Shown here: piece after piece, positions 23,586 to 33,019 of the stretch
How positions within the stretch are numbered: position 1 is the stretch's first letter
Layout: the number at the start of each line of letters is the position of its first letter
Assembly: GCF_900142985.1 (NCBI RefSeq)
Contig: NZ_LT670849.1
Span: forward strand, 4,108,501-4,172,500
Origin: Bradyrhizobium erythrophlei
Lineage (GTDB): Bacteria; Pseudomonadota; Alphaproteobacteria; Rhizobiales; Xanthobacteraceae
Direction of reading: 5' to 3'
Length of the DNA: 64,000 nt
Notes under the pieces: model-generated
Seen by the model: the letters and a program-made list of their open reading frames with translations, nothing else
What the model was told of the DNA's origin: nothing
The model's database searches: none
Made by a program: the position numbers and the translations under genes

Positions 23586-24746
23586 TTAGAGGATCGCGTG
23601 CGGCAGGAAGCGCGAGGTGTTGCCCGTGATCGGGTTTTCGTCCTCGCGGATCGATAGTCCGCAACTCACGTGATCGACCAGCCAGCTTCCCAGTACCGGA
23701 TATTGGCCGGAAAAATTCGGCAATGGCGCCAGCGCCTGTCGGATGTAGCCTTCGGCGCCATAGGGACCTGGCTCGGCGGCGACGATATCGCCGTGACGCA
23801 CGATCGAGACATTGGCGCCTTCGCGGGAATACAGCGGCTTGCGCACAAAGGACGAACTGAGGCTTTTCGCGTTCGGTTCGTCCTCGAAGAAAGCCGGCAG
23901 CAGATTCGGATGGCCTGGAAACATCTCCCATAACAGAGCGAGCACGCCCTTGTTGGAAAGGATCGCCTTCCACGGTGGTTCGATCCAGCGGGTCAGCGAG
24001 AGGCGAAGTTTGGGGCCGAAGGCCTCCTGAAACATCCATTCCCAGGGATAGAGTTTGAAGGCCAGCCTGATCTTCTCATCGTCGAGATCGAGGAAGCCGC
24101 GGCCGTCGCGCCAGCCGATGCTCTCCATGGCGAGCAATGTGGTCTGAAGGCCGGCCTGCCGTGCGGTGTCTTCGAGATAGGCAAGGGTCGTCGCGTCTTC
24201 CGGATTATCGAGAACCCCCGCCAGATACAGGTGGTGATTGGTCGTGCCGAACTTCTTCCAGGCTTCGATCAGCCGCTCGTGCAGCGAGTTGAACTGGTCG
24301 GCGCCGGAATTTAGCCCTTGCCGCTCGATGTTCTGCTCTAGCCAGGTCCATTGAAACACCGCCGCTTCGAAAATCGAGGTCGGTGTGTCGGCGTTATACT
24401 CCAGAAGTTTGGCATCGCCGCTGCCGCCATAGCTGAGATCGAGCCGACCGTAGAGGCTCGGATCGCCCCTGAGCCATGAATCGCGGATCAGCGGCCAGAA
24501 CGCCTGCGGAATCCGCAACCGTTTCAGATGCCGGTCGTCTTCGACCACGCGCGCGCAGAGTTCGCGGCACATCGCCTCGATCTCGCCGGTCGGCGTCTCG
24601 ATCCGGTCCTCGATTTCGGAAAGCGTGAAGGCGTAATAAGAGCGCTCGTCCCAGTAGCGTTCGCCATCGATGGTGTGAAAGTCGAAGCCGCAGGCCTGCG
24701 CGGTCGCCTGCCAGTCGTCGCGCTCGTTGCAGGGGATGCGTTGCAA
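23586..24746 (-). CDS. Glutathionylspermidine synthase family ATP-grasp enzyme (YjfC/YgiC-like)
   Basis: 386 residues from a TTG at 24746, one base after the stop of the upstream gene; this gives the family's usual length. Signature blocks are DLSYGGSGDAKLLEYNADTPTSIFE, WEMFPGHPNLLPAFFE and VRKPLYSREGANVSI. The family carries the synthetase half of GspS and ligates an amine to a carboxylate or thiol peptide using ATP. In enterobacterial YgiC and YjfC the true product is unsettled. Here it is third in an operon with a DUF350 membrane protein and a DUF1190-like protein, the same set as yjfL-yjfM-yjfC. The use of a TTG start with near-zero spacing suggests coupling to the gene before it. Confidence 0.85.
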   Translation of the reverse strand: MQRIPCNERDDWQATAQACGFDFHTIDGERYWDERSYYAFTLSEIEDRIETPTGEIEAMCRELCARVVEDDRHLKRLRIPQAFWPLIRDSWLRGDPSLYGRLDLSYGGSGDAKLLEYNADTPTSIFEAAVFQWTWLEQNIERQGLNSGADQFNSLHERLIEAWKKFGTTNHHLYLAGVLDNPEDATTLAYLEDTARQAGLQTTLLAMESIGWRDGRGFLDLDDEKIRLAFKLYPWEWMFQEAFGPKLRLSLTRWIEPPWKAILSNKGVLALLWEMFPGHPNLLPAFFEDEPNAKSLSSSFVRKPLYSREGANVSIVRHGDIVAAEPGPYGAEGYIRQALAPLPNFSGQYPVLGSWLVDHVSCGLSIREDENPITGNTSRFLPHAIL

Positions 24747-24747
24747 A

Positions 24748-25161
24748 TTAGCCGCCGCCGGAGAAAAGATGCGCGAAGCTGCCGAAGCCGCCGCGTGCCG
24801 TTGTGGTCGAGCCTGCGCCGGTCGACGTTCCCGACGAAGAGCTGCCGCTATAGTAGCTGCTGTGCGACCACCAGCTTCCCGAGCCGCCATGGCCGCCGCC
24901 CCAACGTGACCCACAGGTCGTGGCCGGTGTCGGCGACGGCTGTATGGTCGTCCCGGATATCGGCGGCGAAGGCCCGGCCATTGCCGACGGGCTTGCCGGC
25001 TGGCAGTTCTCGCGCGGCATCAGCGCGTAGGCGCCGCCGCCCACCGCCATGGTGCCCATCATCAGCAGTGCAACATGGTGAGAGCGCTTGACCGGCGGCG
25101 TCGGCGTCGGCGAAGCAACGACCGGCTTACGCTTGCCGAATTCCGTGGGCGGCGTTGCCAT
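24748..25161 (-). CDS. Membrane-anchored Ser/Gly-rich protein, DUF1190-like (YjfM/YgiB-like)
   Basis: 137 residues. An N-terminal basic segment is followed by one hydrophobic helix (VALLMMGTMAVGGGAYALM, about 30-48), then a Pro/Ser-rich linker and a low-complexity tail of Gly, Ser, Trp, Tyr and Thr. It ends with TTTARGGFGSFAHLFSGGG. The 'TTTxRGGFG' stretch and its place between a DUF350 gene and a glutathionylspermidine synthase-like gene match the YgiB/YjfM proteins. The alignment is short and not conclusive. Two mature cysteines are present. It ends one base before the next gene starts. Confidence 0.6.
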   Translation of the reverse strand: MATPPTEFGKRKPVVASPTPTPPVKRSHHVALLMMGTMAVGGGAYALMPRENCQPASPSAMAGPSPPISGTTIQPSPTPATTCGSRWGGGHGGSGSWWSHSSYYSGSSSSGTSTGAGSTTTARGGFGSFAHLFSGGG

Positions 25162-25177
25162 CTCTGCCAGCCAATCT

Positions 25178-25582
25178 TTAGTAGATCATCGAGGCGGCGT
25201 TGAGCGCGCCGGCGGCGAGCGAGGATAAGCCCAGCCAGATCGCGGGGGCCATTTCGCCGGCGGCGATCTTGGCCGACAGGTTCGGCACCGGAATCTTGAT
25301 CACGTAATAGACCACGATCTGGACGATCAGCGCGACCAGGCTCCAGACCAGGCAGTCCACGACATTGGAGGAATGGGCGATCGCGCTCACCACCGGCAAC
25401 GTGAAGCCCAGCAGGCTCAAACCCAACGCGATCGCGGCGGCCGGATCGTTGTCGCGAATCAGCTTGAACTCGTCATGTGGCGTGATGCGCGTATAGACGA
25501 AGAGATAGACGACGACGCAGAGGATCGCCGTGCAGAAGTAGACCAGAAATGCCGGAAGACCGGCGAGCGATTGCAGGATCAT
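25178..25582 (-). CDS. DUF350-family inner-membrane protein (YjfL-like)
   Basis: 134 residues with four hydrophobic helices and the family block DNDPAAAIALGLSLLGFTLPV (residues about 43-63), the acidic N-terminal approach to helix 2 typical of DUF350. It is the first gene of the three-gene minus-strand operon. Together with the two downstream genes it forms a membrane, lipoprotein-like and ATP-grasp set whose biochemical role is unknown. It is divergent from the phospholipase D-like gene, 124 bases away. Confidence 0.85.
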   Translation of the reverse strand: MILQSLAGLPAFLVYFCTAILCVVVYLFVYTRITPHDEFKLIRDNDPAAAIALGLSLLGFTLPVVSAIAHSSNVVDCLVWSLVALIVQIVVYYVIKIPVPNLSAKIAAGEMAPAIWLGLSSLAAGALNAASMIY

Positions 25583-25706
25583 CGTGACTTTGCCTCGCTG
25601 ATTTCATGCTGCCGACACTGTCGCTCAATATAGAAGTCCGAATCCGGCGAGCGTTCGTATTTTACGACAACTTTAAAATGGTCGCCCCCGCACAAGGAGA
25701 GTTCAA

Positions 25707-27914
25707 ATGCCTCAGGTCGCGGTTGCCTTTTCGAACAATGATATTGCCGTCGTTGCCTGGACATTCGATCGACATCTCGATGGCTGTCTCGGCTTTGCCA
25801 TTCACCAGATCGACATCGACAACAACAGCAAGGAAACGATCCTGCCGGCGATGGCGCGCTTTGCCGGCCAGACTGGCGCGGTCCTGACCACCGCGCAAGC
25901 GCCGATCCAGAAGTTCTGGTGGAAAGACCTGTATGCCAAACGCGGGGGATCTTACGAATATCTCATCGTTCCGATGGGCGGCACTCCGGGGCAGACGCTG
26001 ACGCCGTTGGCCGGTGTCCAGCCGTTGCGCAGCAACCGCGTCACGCTGACGCCGCAGCGAGCGCCGTTCGAAGTCTATTTCAATCGCGGCATTGTCGCGA
26101 CACAGGCGCTGGCGCATGCGCTCGGCGACCATCCGAGCGTCGATGCGCTGACGCCCCATATCCAGAACCCGGCCGATCCGATCCGCATCAACCTGATGGG
26201 CCAGTTGCAGGAGGGCGTGACCTCGCTGCTTGCCCGCGCCGACAAGAACGGCGGCACCATTCATGCCGCGCTATACGAACTCAACGATCCGCAAGGGCTG
26301 GAAAAGCAGCTTCATGACAGCGCCAGGCGCCTGAACGTGATCCTCGGCAACGAGGTGGGCCCCAAGAGCGACGACGCCGATGCCGCCAACCGCGCGGCGC
26401 TGAAGGCCGCCGGCGCCAATGTGATCGACCGTATTCTCGGCAAGGGCGACATCCCGCACAACAAGTTCATGGTGCTGAGCGAGAACAACCAGCCCACCGC
26501 CGTGCTGTCGGGCTCGACCAACTGGACCTCGACCGGGCTTTGCACCCAATCCAACAACGCCCTCGTCATCGAATCGAAAGACGTGGCGCAGCGCTACATC
26601 GACTACTGGAACGCGTTGAAGGCCGACACCGATGCAGCCGGGGGCGATCAGCACAAGCTGCAGTCGCCGACCTTGCGTACCTTCGACCATGGCAACAACG
26701 ACAAGGCGATTACCGGCCCGATCGACCTCGGAGGCGGCGTCAAGGTCGAGGTGATGTTGTCGCCCAACACGCCGGGCAAGCTGGCCAAGAACCCGGACAA
26801 GCCCAACGACATGGGGCGCGTGTTCCAGCTGATGGATGGCGCCAAACAGGCGATCCTGTTTCTCGCCTTCGACCCCGGCAACAACTCCATTCTGGATGAG
26901 GCGGGAAGCCTGCTTCGGCGAAAGCCCGACCTGTTCGTCCGCGGCGCACTGACCAATGCCCAGCGCGCGACCAATTTTTCCGAGGCCCTGCATGCGGGCG
27001 GTTCGGCGGAAGCTGATGATGCGGCCGCGCCCGCCGAGCACGCCAGAGGGGCAGGGACCGTCACCGTGGTCGGCGATCAGGGCAAACCCAAGAAGCAGGG
27101 TGAGGCGAACGGTATCGACTACCGCGCCATCCCCGCCGGCGCCATCACGGCGCAGGACGCGCCCGGCGGCTGGGAAGCGGAGCTCGCGAAATACGGCTTT
27201 GCCATCATCCACAGCAAGATCGTCGTGATCGATCCGTTCAGCGACGATTGTGTGGTCGTCACCGGTTCGCACAATCTCGGCTACCGTGCTTCCCACAACA
27301 ATGACGAGAACATGGTGATCATCCACGGCCATCGCGGATTGGCGGAAGCCTATGCCTGCAATGTGCTCGATGTGTACGATCACTACGCCTGGCGCTTCCT
27401 GCTGAAGGAGCACCCGAACCAGTTCGGCAAGCCGCTGGAAGGCGACGACCAGTGGCAGGAGCGCTATATCACCGGACCTGCCGTCAAGTCGGCCGAGATG
27501 CGGTTCTGGCTAGCCGCGGGCGGGCAGACGCCATCATCGGCGGCGACGGGCGCATCGAAACAGCCGGTCGTGTCCAACGCGCCGCCGACGGCGCCTGAAG
27601 CCCCGGTGGAGCAGGCCGCGGTCGTGCAACAGGCCAAAGCAAAGACAAAGACGGCAAAGCGAGCCGTCAAGCCGGCTGCCAAGAAAGCGGCGGCGAAATC
27701 CTCGGCCGGGAAGGTCGCGAAGAAGGCGGTGAAGAAGGTAGCGAAGAAAGCTGCCAAGAAGGCCGTCAAGGCGTCCAGGGGTTCAAAGAAGGCCGCCAAG
27801 AAAGCAGCGAAGGTGCCGGCGAAAAAGGCTGGCAAGAAAGCCGCCAAGAAAGCTGCAAAGCCCTGGGTCGGCAACAAGGCCGCAAAGAAGAAAGCTGGCA
27901 AGAAGAAGCGCTGA
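25707..27914 (+). CDS. Phospholipase D-superfamily protein with histone-H1-like lysine tail
   Basis: 735 residues. Two PLD half-domains each carry a catalytic HxK motif: HNKFMVLSEN at about 251, where the usual Asp is Ser (HxK-x4-S), and the canonical HSKIVVID at about 502. Each is followed by the helper motif (SGSTNWT and TGSHNLGYR). No signal peptide is seen. From about residue 640 the protein is a 95-residue run of Lys and Ala (KKAAKK, KKAVKK units), resembling eukaryotic H1 or bacterial AlgP tails that bind DNA or polyanions. PLD enzymes cut phosphodiesters; the tail suggests nucleic-acid or polyphosphate association, but the substrate is unknown. A strong GGAGA ribosome-binding site precedes the ATG. 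Confidence 0.85.
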   Translation: MPQVAVAFSNNDIAVVAWTFDRHLDGCLGFAIHQIDIDNNSKETILPAMARFAGQTGAVLTTAQAPIQKFWWKDLYAKRGGSYEYLIVPMGGTPGQTLTPLAGVQPLRSNRVTLTPQRAPFEVYFNRGIVATQALAHALGDHPSVDALTPHIQNPADPIRINLMGQLQEGVTSLLARADKNGGTIHAALYELNDPQGLEKQLHDSARRLNVILGNEVGPKSDDADAANRAALKAAGANVIDRILGKGDIPHNKFMVLSENNQPTAVLSGSTNWTSTGLCTQSNNALVIESKDVAQRYIDYWNALKADTDAAGGDQHKLQSPTLRTFDHGNNDKAITGPIDLGGGVKVEVMLSPNTPGKLAKNPDKPNDMGRVFQLMDGAKQAILFLAFDPGNNSILDEAGSLLRRKPDLFVRGALTNAQRATNFSEALHAGGSAEADDAAAPAEHARGAGTVTVVGDQGKPKKQGEANGIDYRAIPAGAITAQDAPGGWEAELAKYGFAIIHSKIVVIDPFSDDCVVVTGSHNLGYRASHNNDENMVIIHGHRGLAEAYACNVLDVYDHYAWRFLLKEHPNQFGKPLEGDDQWQERYITGPAVKSAEMRFWLAAGGQTPSSAATGASKQPVVSNAPPTAPEAPVEQAAVVQQAKAKTKTAKRAVKPAAKKAAAKSSAGKVAKKAVKKVAKKAAKKAVKASRGSKKAAKKAAKVPAKKAGKKAAKKAAKPWVGNKAAKKKAGKKKR

Positions 27915-27938
27915 TAAAACCGTTTCCCCAAATAAAAA

Positions 27939-27958
27939 CCCCGCCATTTGCGGCGGGG
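27939..27958 (-). terminator. Rho-independent terminator of ctrA, shared with the PLD gene
   Basis: CCCCGCC (27939-27945) and GGCGGGG (27952-27958) form a 7-base stem with a 6-base loop. Read on the minus strand the stem is followed by TTTTTATTT, so it ends ctrA transcription. It sits between the convergent PLD and ctrA genes and may also end the plus-strand transcript. Confidence 0.8.
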
Positions 27959-28001
27959 TCCAGTTTCGGGAGGATGAGCCTACGGGCTCGCTACGTAAAC
28001 A

Positions 28002-28703
<702 letters not shown>

Positions 28704-28778
28704 GCCAGTCCCCTATAGTCGCCGCTCCGGGCGTCAGGTCGGCCGCACTTGCGGCACTCAAAACGCCTTTGAACAACT

Positions 28779-28947
28779 GATTCGGATCCTGACGGGATAT
28801 GGTTAACAAAATCTGATTCTGATCCGCAAGGCCTTTAGGTGCAATTTTTAGCGAATCGCCCTAAGATATTGCGTCGAAGCAGCTTTTCGTACCCGATCTC
28901 GATCAAGCTCAACATTAAGAGTCAGGGCTATCCGACTCTCAAGATTC
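28779..28947. promoter_or_regulatory. Cluster of six GANTC (CcrM) sites upstream of ctrA
   Basis: GATTC at 28779 and 28815, GAATC at 28853, GAGTC at 28919, GACTC at 28934 and GATTC at 28943. In Caulobacter the adenine-methylation state of GANTC sites in the ctrA promoter times transcription as the fork passes. The density here suggests the same kind of control in this divergent ctrA/fliI gap. Confidence 0.6.
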
Positions 28948-29018
28948 GCCCTTCCTTAAAGCTAAGGTCGAGCGTCCTCAGTCACCAAAGACAGTGACGT
29001 AATGATTAACGATGCGGG

Positions 29019-29033
29019 TAAACACCAAGTTAA
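29019..29033. promoter_or_regulatory. Candidate CtrA-binding site before fliI
   Basis: TAAA-N7-TTAA (TAAA 29019-29022, TTAA 29030-29033) differs from the CtrA consensus TTAA-N7-TTAA at one base. It ends 31 bases before the fliI start. A TTAAC half-site lies 13 bases upstream at 29006-29010. Confidence 0.4.
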
Positions 29034-29063
29034 GGGCGGAGCCCTCCACTTAAGGTTTTCGCA

Positions 29064-30389
29064 ATGAAGGCGCTTGCCGAACAGATCGGCGATATCGACG
29101 GCATCAACATTTATGGCCGCGTCGTCGGCGTTCGCGGGTTGATGGTGGAGATCGCAGGTCCCATTCACGCCATGAGCGTCGGCGCGCGCATCGTGATCGA
29201 CACCGGCGGCAACCGCTTCATCCCCTGCGAGGTGATCGGCTTCACCGGGAACAATGCGGTGGTGATGCCGTTCGCCGGTCTCGACGGGGTCAGGCGCGGC
29301 TGCCGCGCCGTGATCGGCAACGCCGGCAACCAGGTGCGCCCCTCGGTGCACTGGCTCGGCCGTGTCATCAATGCGATGGGAGAGCCGATCGACGGCAAGG
29401 GACCGCTGACCCAAGGCGCCTCGCCCGTGCCCTACCGCAACATGCCGCCGCCGGCGCATTCGCGCAAACGCGTTGGCACTCCGCTCGATCTTGGCGTGCG
29501 CGCACTCAATACGTTTCTCACCTGCTGCCGCGGCCAGCGCATGGGCATCTTCGCAGGTTCCGGCGTCGGCAAGTCGGTGCTGTTGTCGATGCTGGCGCGC
29601 AACGTCGATGCCGATGTCACGGTGATTGGGCTCGTCGGCGAACGCGGCCGCGAGGTGCAGGAGTTCCTTCAGGACGATCTCGGCGACGAAGGCCTCGCGC
29701 GGTCGGTCGTGGTGGTCGCGACGTCAGACGAGCCTGCGCTGATGCGGCGGCAGGCCGCTTACCTGACGCTTGCGATCGCCGAGCATTTCCGCGACGAGCA
29801 TAAGGACGTTCTGTGTCTGATGGATTCGGTGACGCGCTTTGCGATGGCGCAGCGCGAGATCGGTCTGTCCGCCGGCGAGCCGCCGACCGCCAAGGGCTAT
29901 ACGCCGACCGTGTTCACCGAGCTGCCGAAGCTCCTTGAGCGCGCCGGTCCCGGCATGGGCGAGGGCACCATCACCGGCATCTTCACGGTGCTGGTTGATG
30001 GCGACGATCACAATGAGCCGATCGCGGACGCCGTGCGCGGCATTCTCGACGGCCACATCGTCATGGAGCGGCGGATCGCCGAACGCGGAAGGTTTCCGGC
30101 GATTAACATTCTCAAATCGGTGTCGCGCACCATGCCGCGATCGGCCGATCCGGCGTTCCTGCCCGTCATCACCAAGGCGCGCCAGACCATGGCGACCTAC
30201 GCCGATATGGAGGAGTTGATCCGGTTAGGGGCCTACAAAGCGGGCTCGAGCGTCGAAGTCGACGAGGCGATCCGCCTGAATGAGCCGCTGGAGGGGTTTT
30301 TGCGCCAGGCCAAGGACGAATCTACCGGCCTCACGGAAGGTTATGGGCGATTGCAGCGAATCCTTCAGGGTTTGGAAACGGAACGCTAA
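29064..30389 (+). CDS. fliI: FliI flagellar export ATPase
   Basis: 441 residues of the F1-beta/rotary ATPase family. The Walker A is FAGSGVGKS (about 165-173) and the Walker B-like region is [17 protein letters not shown]. The signature block [18 protein letters not shown] is that of type III secretion ATPases. It energises flagellar substrate export at the cytoplasmic face with FliH and FliJ. The next gene is fliJ, 106 bases on. The presence of the flagellar genes flhA and ctrA nearby supports FliI over a virulence-type SctN. Confidence 0.94.
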   Translation: MKALAEQIGDIDGINIYGRVVGVRGLMVEIAGPIHAMSVGARIVIDTGGNRFIPCEVIGFTGNNAVVMPFAGLDGVRRGCRAVIGNAGNQVRPSVHWLGRVINAMGEPIDGKGPLTQGASPVPYRNMPPPAHSRKRVGTPLDLGVRALNTFLTCCRGQRMGIFAGSGVGKSVLLSMLARNVDADVTVIGLVGERGREVQEFLQDDLGDEGLARSVVVVATSDEPALMRRQAAYLTLAIAEHFRDEHKDVLCLMDSVTRFAMAQREIGLSAGEPPTAKGYTPTVFTELPKLLERAGPGMGEGTITGIFTVLVDGDDHNEPIADAVRGILDGHIVMERRIAERGRFPAINILKSVSRTMPRSADPAFLPVITKARQTMATYADMEELIRLGAYKAGSSVEVDEAIRLNEPLEGFLRQAKDESTGLTEGYGRLQRILQGLETER

Positions 30390-30495
30390 CTTTGTCAGGC
30401 CATCATCCGCGCCACAGTTGTGATGCCGGCGGGGTCCCCACGGGGAGCCGGCACGTGTCCCGTAGCAAATTGGGACTTCTGGGGAGTATGAGTCG

Positions 30496-30915
30496 ATGAA
30501 GTCACGTGAAACGCTAATCCGTCTGAAGAAATTTCAGGTCGATGAAAAGCGCCGCCGGGTCTCGCAGATCGAAGCCATGATCGCCGATTTCCAGCGCATG
30601 TCGGTCGACCTGGAACGCGAAATCCAGAGCGAACAGGAACGCGCCGGTATCAACGATCCCTCGCATTTCGCTTATCCGACCTACGCCAAGGCTGCGATCC
30701 AGCGCCGGGAAAATCTCACCCGTTCGGCCGAGGAGCTGCGCGTTCAGCTCGATGAAGCCCGCGGTCTTCTGTCCGAGGCTTTCGACGAATTGAAGAAGGT
30801 CGAGCTGCTCGACGAGCGCGATCAGGCACGCGAACGCGCCGAAGAGAGTGCGCGCGAACAGGCCGATCTCGACAGCATCGGCTTGATGCGCGCCCGCATC
30901 GGCGCCATCGCGTAA
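30496..30915 (+). CDS. fliJ: FliJ flagellar export chaperone-like coiled-coil protein
   Basis: 139 residues, nearly all coiled coil with high charge (KKFQVDEKRRRVSQIEAMIADF at the N-terminus) and no other domain. It lies directly after fliI, the usual place for fliJ. FliJ binds the FliI ring's central pore and couples it to FlhA. The call rests on position and coiled-coil shape more than on sequence motif. Confidence 0.85.
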   Translation: MKSRETLIRLKKFQVDEKRRRVSQIEAMIADFQRMSVDLEREIQSEQERAGINDPSHFAYPTYAKAAIQRRENLTRSAEELRVQLDEARGLLSEAFDELKKVELLDERDQARERAEESAREQADLDSIGLMRARIGAIA

Positions 30916-30943
30916 AGCACCATAACGTCGTTTTGAACTGTTG

Positions 30944-30973
30944 AACCCGGCCCTTTCAAGGTCCGGGTTTTTT
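30944..30973 (+). terminator. Rho-independent terminator after fliIJ
   Basis: AACCCGG (30944-30950) and CCGGGTT (30963-30969) form the outer stem around a short inner arm. They are followed by T30970-T30973 so that the run TTTTTT (30968-30973) closes the transcript. It marks the end of the fliIJ unit. Confidence 0.85.
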
Positions 30974-31106
30974 GCGTGTCAGCCGCGACCGGGGAGCCAA
31001 TCCAAAAGGCTCGCGGCAGCTTTCCAGATAGACGGATTTGGCCCAAGATGTGATAGGACAAAGCTTGCGATGGCCTCCAAGGCACTCGCAATTTTGGGGG
31101 AGTTAA

Positions 31107-31655
31107 ATGCTGACGCCAGCAGAGCTGGTCTGGCTGATTGCCGCGGTGGCGAAGGGGGATGAGGCTGCTTTCGAGCGACTCTACGCCGCCACGCGGGCGA
31201 AACTCTTTGGCGTCGTGCTCCGTATCTTGCGGCGACAGGATCTCGCCGAGGAGGTGATACAGGAAGCTTACGTCAAGATCTGGAATAGCGCAGGACAGTT
31301 CAATCCGGGCCAGTCGTCGCCGATCACATGGATGGCGTCGATTGCGCGCAATCGCGCGATCGACGTCGTGCGCAAGCGCACCGAGGCCTCGATCGAAGAG
31401 GAGCCGGCCGCGATGGAAGTCGCAGCCGATACGCCCGATCCGCTGGCGCGGCGCGAGATGACGGAAGATTTGAAGCGGCTGCTGGAGTGCGTCGGCAGGC
31501 TCGAGCCCGATCGGCAAAAGCTGGTGCTGCTTGCCTATTACAACGGCTGGAGCCGCGAGCAGCTGTCGGAGAAATTCGAGGCGCCGGTGAACACCGTAAA
31601 GACATGGCTGCGTCGCAGCATGATGGATATCAGGGAGTGTCTCGGTCTTTCGTGA
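31107..31655 (+). CDS. ECF RNA polymerase sigma factor (SigK-like)
   Basis: 182 residues with region 2 (RLYAATRAKLFGVVLRILRR..LAEEVIQEAYVKIW, PITWMASIARNRAID) and region 4 (LVLLAYYNGWSREQLSEKFEAPVNTVKTWLRRSM) and no extra domains. It is preceded by a good GGGGGAG ribosome-binding site. The next gene, 20 bases on, encodes an RskA-type anti-sigma, so this pair is of the SigK-RskA class (ECF19-like). No -35/-10 of self-regulated type was pinned down. Stress regulon unknown. Confidence 0.9.
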   Translation: MLTPAELVWLIAAVAKGDEAAFERLYAATRAKLFGVVLRILRRQDLAEEVIQEAYVKIWNSAGQFNPGQSSPITWMASIARNRAIDVVRKRTEASIEEEPAAMEVAADTPDPLARREMTEDLKRLLECVGRLEPDRQKLVLLAYYNGWSREQLSEKFEAPVNTVKTWLRRSMMDIRECLGLS

Positions 31656-31674
31656 GCGAGACCGGCTTGAAAGT

Positions 31675-32610
31675 ATGATGGCCTATAGCGACGACCATAT
31701 TGCACTCGCTGCGGAATACGCACTCGGCACGCTGGATGCCGACGAGCGCGCGCAGGTCGAATCCATGATGGCCGTCGACAAGAACTTCGCGGCGATGGTT
31801 GCCGCATGGGAGCACAAGCTCGGCGCGCTCAATCAGATGGTCGGTTCGGTCGAACCGCGCGCGGAGGTGTGGGACAGGATCAAGGCCGCGACCGGACGTA
31901 CCGAACAGCGTGCACCGCTGGTGCTGCCGGAGCCGGCGGCGCCGGAAACCGAAGCCGCTCGGGTTATCGCCGAAGCGGCCGGTACGCTTGGCGCGGATAC
32001 TTTCAGCGCCAACAATTCCGGCGCAGAGCGTTTCGACGCAGACAATTTCCGCGCCGACAACGTGGTTCAGCTGGCGGCCTCTGCCCGCCGCTGGCGCGCG
32101 ATCGCAACCGCGACCTCGGCGATCGCGGCAGCATTGGTCGTGATGATCGGTGTCGGGGTTTCGATGCCGGATCTGCTGCCGGACAGCATGCGGCCGAAGC
32201 CGAGGACGCAAGTCGCGGAGACCAAGGGGCCGGCAGCGGGAGCCGCGCGGCTGACGGGCCAATATGTCGCGGTGCTCCAGAAGGACGGCGGCGGACCGGC
32301 CTTCATCCTCACGGTCGATGCAGCGACGCGGAATTTCACGGTGCGCAAGGTCGGCGCCTCGGCTGACCCAGGCTCGAGTTTCGAGCTGTGGCTGATCTCC
32401 GACAAGCTGGGCAAGCCGCGCTCGCTCGGCGTGATCGGCACCAGCGATTTCACCTCGCGGCCGGTGCTTTCTTCCTATGATGCCGACCTGGTGAAGGGCG
32501 CGACCTATGCGGTGACGGTCGAACAGGCCGGCGGATCGCCCGACGGCAATCCGCATTCGGCGCCGGTCTTTGCTGGCAAGCTGATCGAGACGGTGCCGCC
32601 GCCGCGCTGA
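31675..32610 (+). CDS. RskA-type anti-sigma factor
   Basis: 311 residues starting ATGATG. The cytoplasmic N-terminal domain begins with DDHIALAAEYALGTLDADERAQVESMM, characteristic of the zinc-less anti-sigma K family. It is followed by an Ala/Asp-rich linker with a loose repeat (FSANN / FDADNFRADN, about 110-126) and a transmembrane helix (TATSAIAAALVVMIGVGVSM, about 141-160). The periplasmic RskA domain contains GQYVAVLQKDGGGPAFILTVD and FELWLISDKLGKPRSLGVI. It sequesters the sigma factor encoded just upstream until a periplasmic signal triggers proteolysis. Confidence 0.9.
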   Translation: MMAYSDDHIALAAEYALGTLDADERAQVESMMAVDKNFAAMVAAWEHKLGALNQMVGSVEPRAEVWDRIKAATGRTEQRAPLVLPEPAAPETEAARVIAEAAGTLGADTFSANNSGAERFDADNFRADNVVQLAASARRWRAIATATSAIAAALVVMIGVGVSMPDLLPDSMRPKPRTQVAETKGPAAGAARLTGQYVAVLQKDGGGPAFILTVDAATRNFTVRKVGASADPGSSFELWLISDKLGKPRSLGVIGTSDFTSRPVLSSYDADLVKGATYAVTVEQAGGSPDGNPHSAPVFAGKLIETVPPPR

Positions 32611-32697
32611 CGTCGAGACAACCAGGATATTAGGGACACTAAGTGCTCGCGCCCTCGACGATCACGCGACTCGGAGCGTTGACGATTGCACAAAAAG

Positions 32698-32724
32698 AAA
32701 ACGCCCGTGGGGGGCGGGCGTTTT
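32698..32724. terminator. Bidirectional rho-independent terminator
   Basis: AAAACGCCCG (32698-32707) and CGGGCGTTTT (32715-32724) form a perfect 10-base stem with a 7-base loop. T runs lie on both strands, longer on the minus strand (TTTTCTTTTT). It separates the anti-sigma gene from the convergent small membrane protein. Confidence 0.85.
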
Positions 32725-32815
32725 CGGGGGCCAACTTGGGGGACAGTTGGGTCTTCCATTATCCACGTAGCGTTTTGGGGGGCTGGTAAAGCGCTCCGTG
32801 AATTCCTTAAAACTC

Positions 32816-33019
32816 TTATCGCACCATTGAGGTGTCCGAACTCGTTACGACCACCGGCTTGCCCGCCTTGATGACGCGCGCGGTCTGCGTCGAACCGTCA
32901 TCGGAGAACGTGCGAACCGAAATTCCAAAGCCCATGACCATGATGCCGGCAACCAGCGCCATCACCACAATCTTGAGGTGCGTCGAGCGATCAGCGCTGT
33001 AAATCGAATGATTCATCAA
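32816..33019 (-). CDS. Small single-helix membrane protein
   Basis: 67 residues. One hydrophobic helix (LKIVVMALVAGIMVMGFGISV, about 15-35) is flanked by a short polar N-terminus and a 30-residue probably periplasmic tail with SDDGSTQTARVIKAG. A GGAGGC ribosome-binding site precedes the ATG at 33019. Similar short proteins are frequent in Bradyrhizobium-type genomes, but the function is unknown to me. Confidence 0.6.
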   Translation of the reverse strand: MMNHSIYSADRSTHLKIVVMALVAGIMVMGFGISVRTFSDDGSTQTARVIKAGKPVVVTSSDTSMVR

